Assembly: GCF_040802235.1 (NCBI RefSeq)
Contig: NC_133161.1
Location: 106,843,001-106,907,000, forward strand
DNA length: 64,000 nt
DNA from: Manis javanica
Lineage: Eukaryota; Chordata; Mammalia; Pholidota; Manidae
Reading direction: 5' to 3'
The position numbers and the translations under genes were made by a program. Under the pieces are notes generated by a model. The model did not search any database, had not been told where the DNA came from, and saw only the letters and a list, made by a program, of their open reading frames with translations. Shown in pieces: positions 11,368 through 24,295 of the stretch. Every line of letters starts with the position of its first letter. The first letter of the stretch is position 1.

Positions 11368-14300
11368 TTAAATCATTTGGTACTTGTCTTTCTCCACCTG
11401 GCTTATTTCACTGAGCATAATACCCTCTAGCTCCATCCATGTTGTTATGAATGGTAGGATCTGTTTTTTTCTTATGGCTGAATAATATTCCATTGTGTAT
11501 ATGTACCACATCTTCTTTATCCATTCATCTACTGATGGACATTTAGGTTGCTTCCATATCTTGGCTATTTTAAATAGTGCAGCAATAAACATAGGGGTGC
11601 ATCTGTCTTTTTCAAACTGGAGTTTTGCATTCTTAGGGTAAATTCCTAGAAGTAGAATTCCTGGGTCAAATGGTATTTCTATTTTGAGCATTCTGAGGAA
11701 CCTCCATACTGCTTTCCACAATGGTTGAACTAATTTACATTCCCACCAGCAGTGTAGGAGGGGTCCCCTTTGTCCACACCCTCGCCAATATTTGTTGTTG
11801 TTTGTCATTTCGATGATGGCGATCCTTACTGGTGTGAGGTGATATCTCATTGTGGTTTTAATTTGCATTTCTCTGATGATTAGTGATGTGGAGCATCTTT
11901 TCATGTGCCTGTTGGCCATCTGGATTTCTTCTTAAGAGAACTGTCTATTCAGCTCCTCTGCCCATTTTTTAATTGGATTATTTGCTTTTTGTTTGTTGAG
12001 GTTTGTGAGCTCTTTACATATTTTGGATGTCAATCCTTTATCAGATCTGTCATATATGGATATATTCTCCCACACTGTAGGATACCTTTTTGTTCTATTG
12101 ATGGTATCCTTTGCTGTACAGAAGCTTTTCAGCTTGATATAGTCCCACTTGTTCATTTTTGCCTTTGTTTCCCTTGCCCGGGGAAATATGTTCATGAAGA
12201 AGTCACTCATGTTGATGTCCATGAGATTTTTGCCTATGTTTTTTTCTAAGAGTTTTATGGTTTCATGACTTACATTCAGGTCTTTGTTCCATTTGGAGTT
12301 TACTTTTGTGTATGGGGTTAGACGGTGATCCAGTTTCATTCTCTTACATGTAGCTGTCCAGTTTTGCCAGCACCATCTGTTGAGGAGACTGGCCTTTCCC
12401 CATTGTATGTCCATGGCTCCTTTATCGTATACTAATTAATGTCTGGAGTCTCTATTCTGTTCCACTGGTCTGTGGCTCTGTTCTTGTGCCAGTACCAAAT
12501 TCTCTTGATTACTGTGGCTTTGTAGTAGAGCTTGAAGTTGGGGAGAGAGATCCCCCCCCCCAACTTTATTCTTCCTTCTCAGGACTGTTTTGGCTCTTCT
12601 GGGTCTTTGGCAGTTCCATATGAATTTTTGAACTATGTGTTCCAGTTCATTGAAGAATGTTGCAGGTAATTTGATAGGGATTGCATCGAATCTGTATATT
12701 GCTTTGGGCAGGATGGCCATTTTGACAATATTAATTCTTCTGAGCCAGGAGCATGGGATGAGTTTCCATTTGTTAGTTACCTCTTTAATTTCTTTTAAGA
12801 GTGTCTTATAGTTTTCAGGGTATAGTTCTTTCACTTCCTTGGTTAGGTTTATTCCTAGGTATTTTATTCTTTTTGGTGCTATTGTGAATGGAACTGTTTC
12901 CTGATTTCTCTTTCTATTAGTTCATTGTTAGTGTATAGGAAAGCTACAGATTTCTGTGTGTTAATTTTGTATCCCGCAACTTTGCTGAATTCTGATATTA
13001 GTTCTAATAGTTTTGCAGTGTAGTCTTTAGAGTTTTTTATGTACAATATCATATCATCTGCAAATAGTGACAGTTTGACTTCTTCTTTACCAATGTGGAT
13101 TCCTTGTATTTCTTTGTTTTGTCTGATTGCCATGGCTAGGACCTCCAGTACTATGTTGAATAACAGTGGGGAAAGTGGGCATCCCTGTCTTGTTCCCAAT
13201 CTCAGAGGAAAAGCTTTCAGCTTCTCACTGTTCAGTATGATGTTGGCTGTGGGTTCATCATATATGGCCTTTACTATGTTGAGCTCCTCATCCCGTATAC
13301 CCATTTTGTTGAGAGTTTTTATAATGAATGGATGTTGAATTTTGTCAAAGGCTTTTTCAGCATCTATGGAGATGATCATGTGGTTTTTGTCCTTTTTGTT
13401 TCTGGGATGGATGATGTTGATGGATTTTCGAATGTTGTAACATCCCTGCATCCCTGGGATGAATCCCACTTGGTCATGGTGTATGATCATTTTGATGTAT
13501 TTTTTAATTCAGTTTGCTAATATTTTATTGAGTATTTTTGCATCTACGTTCATCAGAGATATTGGTCTGTAATTTTCCTTTTTTGTGCAGTATTTGCCTG
13601 GTTTTGGTATTAGGGTGATGTTGGCTTCATAGAATGAGTTTGGGAGTATTCCCTCCTCTTCTATTTTTTGGAAAACGTTTAGGAGAATGGGTATTATATT
13701 TTCTCTGTATGTCTGATAATATTCAGCGGTGAATCCATCCGGCCTGGGGTTTTGTTCTTGGGTAGTTTTTTGATTACCACTTCAATTTCTTTGCTGGTAA
13801 TTGGTTTGTTTAGATTTTGTGTTTCTTTCTTGTCAGTCTTGGAAGGTTGTATTTTTCTAGGAAGTTGTCCATTTCTCGTAGGTTTTCCATCTTGTTAGCA
13901 TATAGGTTTTCATAGTAGTCTCTCATAATTCTTTGTATTTCTGTGGGGTCCTTCATGATGTTTCCTTTCTTATTTCTGATTCTGTTGATGTGTATTGATT
14001 CTCTTTTGCTCTTAGTAAGTTTGGCTAGAGGCTTATCTATTTTGTTTATATTCTCAAAGAACCAGCTCTTCATTTCATTGATTTTTTATATTGTTTTATT
14101 TTTCTCAATTTTACTTATTTCTTCTCTGATCTTTATTATGTCCTTTCTTCTGACTTTAGGCCTCATTTTTTCTTTTTTTTCCAATTTCAATAATTGTGAC
14201 ATTAGACTATTCATTTGGGTTTGTTCCTCCTTCTTTAAATATGCCTGGATCGCTATATACTTCCCTCTTAAGACTGCTTTTGCTGTGTGCCACAGAAGTT

Positions 14301-15139
14301 GGGGCTTTGTGTTGCTCTCATTTGTTCCCATATATTGCTTGATCTGTATTTTAATTTGGTTGTTAATCCATTGATTATTTAGCAGCATGTTGTTAAACCT
14401 CCATGTGTTTGTGGGCCTTTTTGCTTTCTTTGTACAATTTACTTCTAGTTTTATTCCTTTGTGGTCTGAGAAGTTGGTTGGTAGAATTTCAATCTTTTGG
14501 AATTTACTGAGGCTCTTTTTGTGGCCTAGTATGTTGTCTATTTGGAGAATGTTCCATGTGCACTTGAGAAGAATGTGTATCCTGTTGCTTTTGGATGTAG
14601 AGTTCTATAGATGTCTGTTAGGTCCATCTGTTATAGTGTGTTCAGTGCCTCTGTGTCTTTACTTATTTCTGTCTGGTGGATTTGTTCTTTGGAGTGAATG
14701 GTGTTTTGAAGTCTCTTAAAATGAATGCATTGCATTCTCTTTCCTCCTTTAGTTCTTAGTATTTGTTTCACATATTCTGCTGCTCCTGTGTTGGGTGCAT
14801 ATATATTTATAATGGTTATATCCTCTTGTTGGACTGAGCCTTTATCATTATGTAATGTCCTTCTTTATCTTTTTTTACTTTCATTGTTTTGAAGTCTATT
14901 TTGTCTGATATTAGTACTGCAACCCCTGCTTTTATCTCCCTGTTGATTGCATGAAGTATCTTTTTCCATCCCTTGACTTTTAGTCTGTGCATGTCTTTGG
15001 GTTTGAGGTGAGTCTCTTGTAAGCAGCATATAGATGGGTCTTGTTTTTTTATCCATTCAGTGACTCTCTGTCTTTTGATTGGTGCATTCAGTCCATTTAC
15101 ATTTAGGATGACTATTGATAGGTATGTACTTATTGCCAT
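11368..15139 (-). pseudogene. L1 ORF2, minus strand, broken
   Basis: Endonuclease/reverse transcriptase of the 11006-16925 element. ATG at 15139 (MAISTYLSIV) was chosen as in the sister copies. Open pieces cover the endonuclease start (14816-15166, with QETHLK), 14086-14388, 13810-14073, the reverse transcriptase core with intact F-A-D-D (12879-13490), 12436-12834, 11932-12414 and the Cys-rich end (11368-11919, [17 protein letters not shown]). Several frameshifts and stops lie between them. Of the L1s here, this keeps the most canonical catalytic motif. Confidence 0.85.
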
Positions 15140-15400
15140 TGCAGGCTTTAGATTCATGGTTACCAAAGGTTCAAGGTTAATTTCCTTACTATCTAAGAGT
15201 TTAACTTAACTCAGTATGCTATTACAAATACAATCTAAAGGTTCTTTCCTGTTTCTCCTTTTTCTTCCTCCACCTTTCCTTATATATTAGGTATCATATT
15301 CTGCACTTTTTGTCTATCTCTTGATTGACTTTGGGTATAGTTAATTTAATTTTTCATTTGCTTAGCAATTAGCTGTTCTACTTTCTTTACTGTGGTTTTA

Positions 15401-16288
15401 TTACCTCTGGTGACAGCTATTCAACCTTAGGAACACCTCCATATATAGCAGTCCCTCCAAAATAGACTGTAGAGATGGTTTGTGCAAGGTAAATTCTCTC
15501 AGATTTTCCTTATCTGAAAATTTTTTAACCCATCCTTCAAATTTAAATGATAATCTTGCTAGATAAAGTAATCTTGATTCTAGACCCTTCTGCTTCATGG
15601 CATTAAATACATCATGCCACTCCCTTCTGGCCTGTAAGGTTTCTGCTGAGAAGTCTGATGTTAGCCTGATGGGCTCTCCTTTGTATGTGATCTTATTTCT
15701 GTTTCTGGCTGCTTTTAACCGTCTGTCCTTATCTTTGATCTTTTCCATTTTAATTACTATGTGTCTTGGTGTTGTCTTCCTTGGGTCCCTTGTGTTGGGA
15801 GATCTGTGGATCTCCATGGCCTGAGAGACTATCTCCTTCCCCAGATTGAGGAAGTTTTCAGCAACTACCTCCTCAAAGACACTTTCTATCCCTTTCTCTC
15901 TCTTCTTCTTCTGGTATCCCTATAATGCGAATATTGTTCCGTTTGGATTGGTCACACAGTTCTCTCAATATTCTTTCATTCTTAGAGATCCTTTTTTCTC
16001 TCTGTGCCTCAGCTTCTTTGTATTCCTCTTCTCTGGTTTCTATTTTATTTATTATCTCCTCCACCGTATCCAACCTGCTTTTAATTCCCTTTTAATATAC
16101 AACAATTGGATCTCTGACCTGAATTCATTGCTGAGTTCTTGGATGTCTTTCCATCCCTCCATTAGAATGTTGATGATTTTTATTTTGAACTCCCTTTCAG
16201 GAAGAGTCACGAGGTCCATATCATTTAAATCTTTCTCGGGAGTTGTATTAATAATTTTACTCTGGACCAGTTTTCTTTGGTGTTTCAT
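15401..16288 (-). pseudogene. L1 ORF1, minus strand, broken
   Basis: Starts with MKHQRKLVQSKI at 16288 and ends at TAA 15401-15403, the family position. The N-terminal half (16052-16288) is followed after a frame break by the coiled coil and RNA-binding domain (15873-16073, RIIGIPEEEERE) and, after another break, the C-terminal domain (15401-15817, with REWHDVFNAMKQKGLESR). About 296 codons would be expected. It is broken by at least two frame changes. Confidence 0.8.
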
Positions 16289-16925
16289 ATTTGTATATGG
16301 TGCCCTCTAGTGTCCAGAAGCTCTATTCTATTCTGGAGCTGCTCAGGAACTGAAGCAGTGTTGGGGGTCGTAGGGGAGTGGTATTGGTACCTAGGGGGAG
16401 GGAAGAGCTGTTCCCCTCTTGCCTGCTGCTGTGCCTGTCTCCACTGCCTGAACCAGTGGGCCAATCACACAGATATAAGCTTTTGTCCCAGAGCAGCCAG
16501 ATATGGATCCCTGCTTTCCACAAGCAGCTGGAATCCCAGTCTCCCCGGGAACTCTGCCTGTCCCAGCTTTCCAACACTGTAATCAGAAGAGTATGATGAA
16601 AGCACCATGAAATGTAGGTTTGTGCTCCCAGCACAGATACCCAGAGCTAGGTATTCAGCAGTCCCAAGCCTTCCACTCCCTCCCTGCTCAGTTTGTCTTC
16701 CTCCTGCCAGTGAGCTGGAGTGGGGGAGGGACTCGGGTCCCATGGAGCCACAGCTCTGGTACGTTACCCTGTTTGCTGAGGTCTGCTCTTTCCTCCAGGT
16801 GTATGCAGTCTGGTGCTGCCCTCTTTCCTGTTGCTCTCAGGATTAGTTGTGCCAACTATATTTTCTAATTTTATCCAGTTTTAGGAGGAAGCGTCTGTCT
16901 CTCCTCTCACACTGCCATCTTTATT

Positions 16926-18571
16926 ACAGCACTAGCATGCCTTTCTTTAATTAAAGTATCATTGGTATACAATTTCATACTACTTTCAATATACAACAGT
17001 GTTTCAACCTTTACGCACACTATTAAATCCTCACTCCCTCTAGTGCACTTACTGTCAGCATAGGAAAATGTTGCAGAGCCATTGGCTATATTCTCCATGC
17101 TGCACTTCCATCCCCATGACCAACTTACATTTCTGATTGAGAATTTTTGTGCCCTTTTAACCCACTCACCCTCTTCACCCACCCACCTCAACCCATTCCC
17201 CATGGTAACCACTGGTCACTTCTCAATGTCTGTGAGTCTACCACTATTTTGTTCATTTTGGGTTTTTTTGTTTTTAGATTCCATAAATAAGTGACATCAT
17301 ATGGTATTTCCCTTACTCTGCCTGGCTTATTTCACTGAGCATAATACCCTCTAGCTCCATCCATGTAGTCACAAATGATAGGATTTATTTTTTTATGGCT
17401 GAGTAATATTCCATTGTGTATATGTACCACTTCTTTATCCATTCATCTATTTATGGGCTCTTAGGTTGCTTCTATAACTTGGCTATTGTAAATAATGTGG
17501 CAATAAACATAGGAGTGCACATATCATTTCAAATCAGGGATTTTGTTTTCTTTGGGTAAAGTCCTAGAAGTGTCATTACTGAGACATATGGCATTTTTAG
17601 TTTTCATTTTTTGAGGAACTTCCAAACTGCTTTCCACAGTGGCTGCACCAATTCACATTCCCACCAACAGTGTGTGAGGGTTCCCATTTCTCCACATCCT
17701 CACCAACACTTGTTATTTCTTCTCCTTTGAAAGTAGCTATTCTGACTCGTGTGAGGTAGTATCTTATTGTGATTTTGATTTGTATTTCCCTGATGATTAG
17801 TGATATGGAGCATGTTTCATGTACCTGTTGGCCATCTGTATTTCTTCTTTGGAGAAATGTCTTTTCAGGTCCTCTGCCCATGTTTTAACTGTATTATTTT
17901 TTTTTTGGTGTTGAGGTATGAGTTCCTTATCAGATGAATAGTTTATGAATATATTCTCCCATCCTCTAGGTTGTCTTTTTCTTCTGTGAATGGTGTCCTT
18001 TGCTGTATAGAAGCTTTTTAGTTTGATGTAGCCCCACTTGCTCATTTTTTATTTTGTTTCCCTTGCCCAGGGAGATGTGTCCAGGAAAATAGTGCTCACA
18101 CTTATGTTCAAGAGATTTTTGCCTATGTTTTCTTCTAAGAGTTTTATGGTTTTGTGTCTTACCTTTAGGTCTTTGATCCATTCCTAGTTTACTTTAGTGT
18201 ATGAAGTTAGACAATAATCCAGTTTTTCTCTCTTGCATGTGAGTGCCCAGTTTTCCCAAAACCAGTTATTGAAGAGGCTGTTTATTCCCCATTGTATATT
18301 CATGGCTCCTTTATTGTATAGTAATTGACCATATATGTATGAATTTACATCTGAGCTCTCTTTTCTGTTCCATTGATCTATGGCTCTGTTCTTGTGCCAT
18401 TACCATACTGTTTTGATTACTGCAACTTTGTAGGATAGCTTGAAGTCATGGAGTGTAATACCCCAGCTTGTTCTTCTTTCTCAGGACTGCTTAACTATTT
18501 GGGGTCCTTTGTGGTTGCATATGAATTTTAGGGATATTTGCTCTAGTTCATTGAAAAATTCCATTGGTATT
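16926..18571 (-). mobile_element. Old L1, 3' half, minus strand (part 1 of split element)
   Basis: Antisense 3'UTR (16926-17330) and C-terminal ORF2 (17330-18571), more diverged than neighbours. It stops at 18571 inside ORF2 and resumes in register at 21669, where a younger L1 was inserted. The 3'UTR differs from that of the younger L1s, pointing to an older subfamily. Confidence 0.75.
18559..18571 (+). repeat. Target-site duplication of the L1 at 18572-21668, left copy
   Basis: ttccattggtatt is repeated at 21669-21681. It is part of the ORF2 sequence of the older L1, so it is a genuine duplication of the host element. Confidence 0.85.
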
Positions 18572-21500
18572 ATTTTTTATTTTTTATTTTTTATTTTGTT
18601 GTCATTAATCTACAATTACATGAAGAACATTATGTTTACTAGGGTCCCCGGTTCACCAAGTTCCCCCCCACAAACCCCATTGCAGTACTGTCCATCAGCG
18701 TAGTAAGATGCTGTAGAATCACTACTTGTCTTCTCTGTGTTGCACAGCCCTCCCCATGCCCCCCCCACATTATACATGTTCATCGTAATACCCCCTTTCT
18801 TTTTCTCCACCCTTATCCCACCCTTCCCTCACATTCTCCCCATTCCCTTTCCCTTTGGTAACTGTTGGTCCATTCTTAGGTTCTGTGATTCTGCTGCTGT
18901 TTTGTTCCTTCAGTCTTTCTTTGTTCCTACTCCACATATGAGTGAAATCATTTGGTGTTTGTCTTTCTCTGCCTGGCTTACTTTTACCCTCTAGCTCCAT
19001 CGATGTTGTTGCAAATGGTAGGATTTGTTTACTTCTTATGGCTGAATAATATTCCATTCTGTATATGTACCACGTCTTCTTTATCCATTCATCTACTGAT
19101 GGACACTTAGGTTGCTTCCATTTCTTGGCTATTGTAAATAATGGGTTTTGGATGTAGAGTTCTATAGATGTCTATTAAGTCCATCTGTTCTAGTGTGTTG
19201 TTCAGTGCCTCTGTGTCCTTACTTATTTTCTGTCTGGTGTATCTATCCTTTGGAGTGAGTGGCGTGTTGAAGTCTCCTAAAATGAATGCATTGCATTCTC
19301 TTTCCTCCTTTAGTTCTTAGTATTTGTTTCACATATGCTGGTGCTCCTGTGTTGGGTGCATATATATTTATAATGGTTATATCCTCTTGTTGGACTGAGC
19401 CCTTTACCATTATGTAATGTCCTTCTTTATCTTTTGTTACTTTCTTTGTTTTGAGGTCTATTTTGTCTAATTCTAGTACTGCAACACCTGCTTTTTTCTC
19501 CCTGTTGTTTGCATGAAATATCTTTTTCCATCCCTTGACTTTTAGTCTGTGCATGTCTTTGGGTTTGAGCAGCATATAGATGGGTCTTGCCTTTTTATCC
19601 ATTCTATTACTCTGTGTGTTTTGATTGGTGTATTCAGTCCATTTACATTTAGGGTGATTATTGAAAGATATGTACTTATTGCCATTGCAGGCTTTAGATT
19701 CCTAGTTACCAAAGGTTCAAGGTTATCTTCTTTAGTATCATACTATCTAACTTAACTCACTTATTGAGCTATTTTAAACACTGTCTGGTGATTCTTTGTT
19801 TTTCTTCCTTCTTATTCCTCCTCCTCTGTTCTCTATATGTTGGTTGTTTTATTCTGTGCTCTTTTATTTTTCCTTTAACTGCTTCTGTAGGTAGTAGATT
19901 TTATTTTTTGCCTTTAGTTAGTATTTGGTTGGTCTGCTTTCTTTGCTGTGATTTTATTTTCTTTGGTGACTTCTATTTAGTCTTAGGAGTACTCCCATCT
20001 AGAGCAGTCCCTCTAAAATACCCTGTAGAGGTTGTTTGTGGGAGGCAAATTCCCTCAACTTTTGCTTGTCTGGGAATTGTTTAATCCCTCCTTCATATTT
20101 AAATGATAATTGTGCTGGATACAGTATTCTTGGTTCAAGTCCCTTCTGTTTCATTGCATTAAATATATCATGCCATTCTCTTCTGGCTTGTAAGGTTTCT
20201 GTTGAGAAGTCTGATGATAGCCTAATGGATTTTCCTTTGTAGGTGACCTTTTACCTCTCTCTAGCTGCCTTTAAAACTCTGTCCTTGTCCTTGATCTTTG
20301 TCATTTTAATTACTATGTGTCTTGGTGTTGTCCTCCTTGGGTCCCCTCTGTTGGGGGTTCTGTGCACTTCTGTGGTCTGATTGCTTATTTCCTTCCCCAG
20401 TTTGGGAAAATTTTCAGCAATTATTTCTTCAAATACACTTTTTTTTTCAAATACACTTTCTATCCCTTTTTTTCTCTCTTCTTCTTCTGGTATCCCTATA
20501 ATGTGAATATTGTTCCTTTTGGAATGGTCACACAGTTCTCTTAATATTGTTTCATTACTGCAGATCCTTTTATCTCTCTCTCTGCATCAGCTTCTATGCG
20601 TTCCTGTTTCTATTCCATCAATGGCCTCTTGCATCTTATCCATTCTGCCTATAAATCCTTCCAGAGATTGTTTCATTTCTGTAATATCCTTCCAGACATC
20701 ATCCCTTAGCTCTTGCATATTTTTCTGCAGCTCCATCAGCATGGTTATGAACTTTAGTTTTAATTCTTTTTCAGGGAGATTGGTTAGGTCTATCTCCTTC
20801 TCAGGGTTTGCCTCTGTGATCTTAGTCTGTATCAAGTTCTTCTGCCTTTTCATGGTGATAGAGGTATTTGTGGGGAGCTGGTGGTGTGTTGGCTAAGAGA
20901 AAGTCCCTTCTTGCTGGTTTGTGTCCTTGCTCTACTGGGAGAACAGCAACCCCTAGTGGCTTGTGCTGGGTAGCTGTGTGCAGATGGGGTTTCTAATTCT
21001 TGCCCGCCCACTGTGGAGCTCCGAGGTTGTTGTGGGCATGGCCAGCCTTAGGCTGCTTCTCCAATATGGTGGAGTCACATTGGAGGGTGAATGGGCCAGT
21101 GGCCATTTATCTACGTGAGGGGCCTTTGAGCTGTGCTGCTGCCCAGGGGGTTAGGGCACCTGGCATTCCTTTGGATTCCCAGCTGCTGCGCTAAGTGTCC
21201 CGGGGTGCTTCCATCCAGCTGTGGAGTCCCTGTCCCTTTTAGACTTTCAAAAAGCACTCGCCTTTCTTTGTCCCAGGGTCATTGGCTTCAGGGACCTGCT
21301 CACAGGTCTTACTGTCCTGTTTCCCTAGTTTCCAGCACCCCATGCATGCACTGTGTGTCTGTGCTCTGGTGCGGATGGCTAGGGCTAGGTGTTTAGCAGG
21401 CCTGGGCTCCCTCTCCCTCCCTGCTCCAACTCCTCCCCTCCTGCTGGGACTGGGGTGAGGGGTGCTCAGGTCCCACCGGGCCACAGCTTGTATCTTACTC

Positions 21501-21668
21501 CCTTTGCGATGCACTAGGTTCTCACAGGTGTAGATGTAGTCTGGGTGTTGTCCTGTGTCTTCTGATGTCTCTTTTAGGAATAGTTGTATTTGTTGTATTT
21601 TCAAAAATATATATGGTTTTGGGAGGAGATTTCTGCTAGTCCACTCACACCACCATCTTGGTTCTCTG
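18572..21668 (-). mobile_element. Young L1 with internal ORF2 deletion, minus strand (class B leader)
   Basis: T-rich poly(A) tail (18572-18598), 3'UTR and the last ORF2 codons to about 19142. It then joins directly to the endonuclease start (19143-19685), ORF1 (19954-20853) and a class B 5'UTR (20854-21668), which shares the 'aaaaagcactcgcctttctt' stretch with the composite leaders. About 3 kb of ORF2, including the reverse transcriptase, is missing. The 13-bp duplications at 18559-18571 and 21669-21681 enclose it. Its 3' end is the ordinary L1 end without an ERV tail, although its leader class is that of the composites. Confidence 0.85.
19954..20853 (-). pseudogene. L1 ORF1, minus strand, of the 18572-21668 element
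   Basis: Opens MKRQKNLIQTKITEANPEKE at 20853. The first 80-odd codons form the coiled coil (LPEKELKLKF, then QELRDDVW), and the frame is lost near 20590 at the GTHRS end of the open stretch. The remaining C-terminal domain is recognisable to TAA 19954-19956. Its N-terminus is closer to the composite ORF1 (MKRQNYRQTKITE) than to those at 16288 or 41943. Confidence 0.75.
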
Positions 21669-23965
21669 TTCCATTGGTATTTTGATAGGGATTCTATTGA
21701 ATCTGTAAATTGCTTTGGGTAGGATGGTCATCCTGACAATATTAATTCTTCCTATCCATGAGCATGGAATAGATTCCCATTTATTTGTGTCTCCTTTAAT
21801 TTCTCTCAAAAAATGTGTTTTAGTTTTCAGAGTACAGGTCCTTCCTCCTTGGATTGGTTTATCCCTAGGTATTTTATTCTTTTTGATACAATTATAAATG
21901 GAACAGTTTTTCTGATTTCTCTTTCTGCTTGTTCATTGTTAGCATATAGGAACACAATAGATTTCTGTGCACTAATTTTGAATCCTGCAACTTTGCTGAA
22001 TCCAGTTATTAATTCTAATATTTTTTGACAGGCTTTAGGGTTTTCTATATAGAATATTAGGTCATCTACAAATAGTGACAGTTTAACTTCTTCCTTACCA
22101 GTTTGGATGCCTTTTATCTCTTTATTTTGTCTGACTGCTATGGCTAGGGCCTCCACTACTATGTTGAATAAAAGTGGTAAGTGGACATCTTTGTCTTGTT
22201 CCTAATCTTAGAGAAAAATATTTTAGCTTTTTGCCATGAGTATAATGTTAGCTTTGGGTGTTATTTATAACCTATATTATAGAGGTATGATGTCCATACC
22301 CTCTATACTCATTTTGTTGAGAATTTTTATTATGAATGGATGTTGAGTTTTGTTAAGTGCTTTTTCAGCATCTTTTGAGATGATCATATAGTTTTTGTCC
22401 TTCATTTTATTAACATGTAATCACATTCATTGATTTACAAATATTGTACCATCCTTGCATTCTTGGAATAAATCACACTTGGTTGTGATGGATGATCCTT
22501 TTGATGTATTTTTGAATTCAGTTTGATAATATTTTGTTGAGGATTTTTGCATCTATGTTCATCAGTAATTTTAGTCCATAATTTTTTTTATAGTGTCTTT
22601 GGTTTTGGTATTAGAGTGATGCTTGCCTCATAGTATGGCTTTGGGAGCATTCCCTCCTCTTCTACTTTTTGGAAACTTTAAGAGGAATGAGTACTAGCTC
22701 TTTTTTAAAGTTGGTATTTTGGTATAATTCAGGTGTGAAGCCTTCTCATCCTGCAATTTTGTTTGTTGGAAGTTTTTTGATTACCAATTCAATATCATTA
22801 CTAGTAATTGGTCTATTCAGATTTTATGTTTCTTCTTGGGTCATTCCTGGAAGGTTGTATTTTTTTTCTAGGAATTTCTCCATTTCTTCTAGGTTGTTTG
22901 ATTTATTGGCAAATAATTTTCCATAGAATTCTTCAATAATTTTTTGTGTTTTTGTCATATCTGTTCTAACTATTGCTTTTTTGCTTCTGATTTTGTTTAT
23001 TTGTGTCCTCTCCAATTTTTTCATGATTAGTCTGGCTAGGGGTTTGCCTATTTTGTTTTTCTTCTCAAAGAACAAGCACCTGGTTTCATTGATTTTTTTC
23101 TATTGTTTTATTCTTTTCTATCTTATTTATTTCTGCTCTGATCTTTATTTTGTCCCTCCTTCTACTAACTTTGGGCTTCATTTGTTCTTCTTTTTCTAGT
23201 TTCTAATTGTGAATTTAGGCTGTTTATTTGGGATTGTTCTTCTTTCTTGAGGTGAGCCTGTATTGCTCCAAGAACCACTTTTATGGCATCCCACAGATAT
23301 TGTACTGCTGTATTTTTGTTTTAATTTGTCTCCACATAGTGCTTGATTTCTGGTTTGATCTGTTCTTTGATCCATTAATTATTTAGAAGCATGTTGTTTA
23401 GCATCCATATGATTGTAGGCTTTTTGTTTTCTTCATGTAATTTATTTCTAGTTTCATACCATTGGGGTCTGAAAAGCTGCCCGATACAATTTCAATCTTT
23501 TTTAATTTTGTGGCCTAGCATGTGATCTATTCTGGAGAACATTCTATGTATACTTGAGAAAAATTTATATCCTGCTGCTTTGGGTGGAATGTTCTATAGA
23601 TATCTGTTAAGTCTGTATGATCTAATGTGTTGTTCAGTGCCTCTGTTTCCCTATTTGTTTTCTGTCTGGTTGATCTATTGATGTAAGTGGTGTGTTAAAG
23701 TCTCCTAGTATAAAATAAGTTGCAGCCTGTTTCCTCTGTTAATTTATGTTAGTATTTGTTTCACATATGTAGATGCTCCTATGTTGAGTGCATAGATGTT
23801 TATAAAGGTTACATCCTCTTGTTGGACTAATCCCCTTATCATTACATAATGTCCTTTTTTATCTCATTACTTTGTTTTGAAGTCTATTTTGTCTGATTTA
23901 AGTAATGCTCCCACTTTTTTATACCTATTATTTGCTTGAATTATCTTTTTCCATCCCTTGCAGCA
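21669..23965 (-). mobile_element. Old L1, 5' part, minus strand (part 2 of split element)
   Basis: Continuation of 16926-18571. The minus strand reads ORF2 from the thumb region back through the reverse transcriptase (F-V-D-D at about 22070, open 21827-22156), 22824-23075, and into the endonuclease (KGWKKIIQANN at about 23950). It ends at about 23965, so the element is 5'-truncated in the endonuclease domain. The first 13 bases are the right target-site duplication. Confidence 0.75.
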
Positions 23966-24144
23966 TGCATTTCTAGTTTGTCCATCTCCTCCTGGCCCAC
24001 CTGGCCCCTTTTGATATGGATTTTGTGATCTCTGACTTAGAGTGTTACCATTTACCCTGGACCTAGTTTCCTCCTTCCAGGTACAACCTTTCAAATCTGA
24101 GTTTGATATTCCCCAGTGAGAATGAAGATGCAAAATGTGAGTTG

Positions 24145-24295
24145 ACAGTAATGGCAAATGCCTACATAGCACCTACTGAATGTCAGACACTGAACTATTA
24201 TTCACTTCACACTCACAACAGCCCTGTGTGGAAAGTGCTGTTATAAGTGAAGACACTGAGGCTCAGAGCAGTTAGTCAAAGGTAACTTCCTTCTC
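24145..24295 (-). repeat. MIR-like ancient SINE
   Basis: Contains the order 'cacctactgaatgtcagaca', 'tcacaacagccctgtgtgg' and 'actgaggctcagagcagtta', which is the reverse strand of the mammal-wide MIR 3' half. It is diverged, as expected for its age. Confidence 0.65.

Larger units (their letters stand above)
11006..16925 (-). mobile_element. Full-structure L1 on minus strand (class A leader)
   Basis: Reading the minus strand gives a 5'UTR (16925-16289), ORF1 (16288-15401), ORF2 (15139-11368) and 3'UTR to about 11020, with a weak poly(A) seen as T-rich sequence at 11013-11030. It ends at the normal L1 3' end without the ERV tail. It is tail-to-tail with composite copy 1, so the two L1 bodies form a large inverted pair around the ERV tail. 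I could not identify a target-site duplication. Confidence 0.85.
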
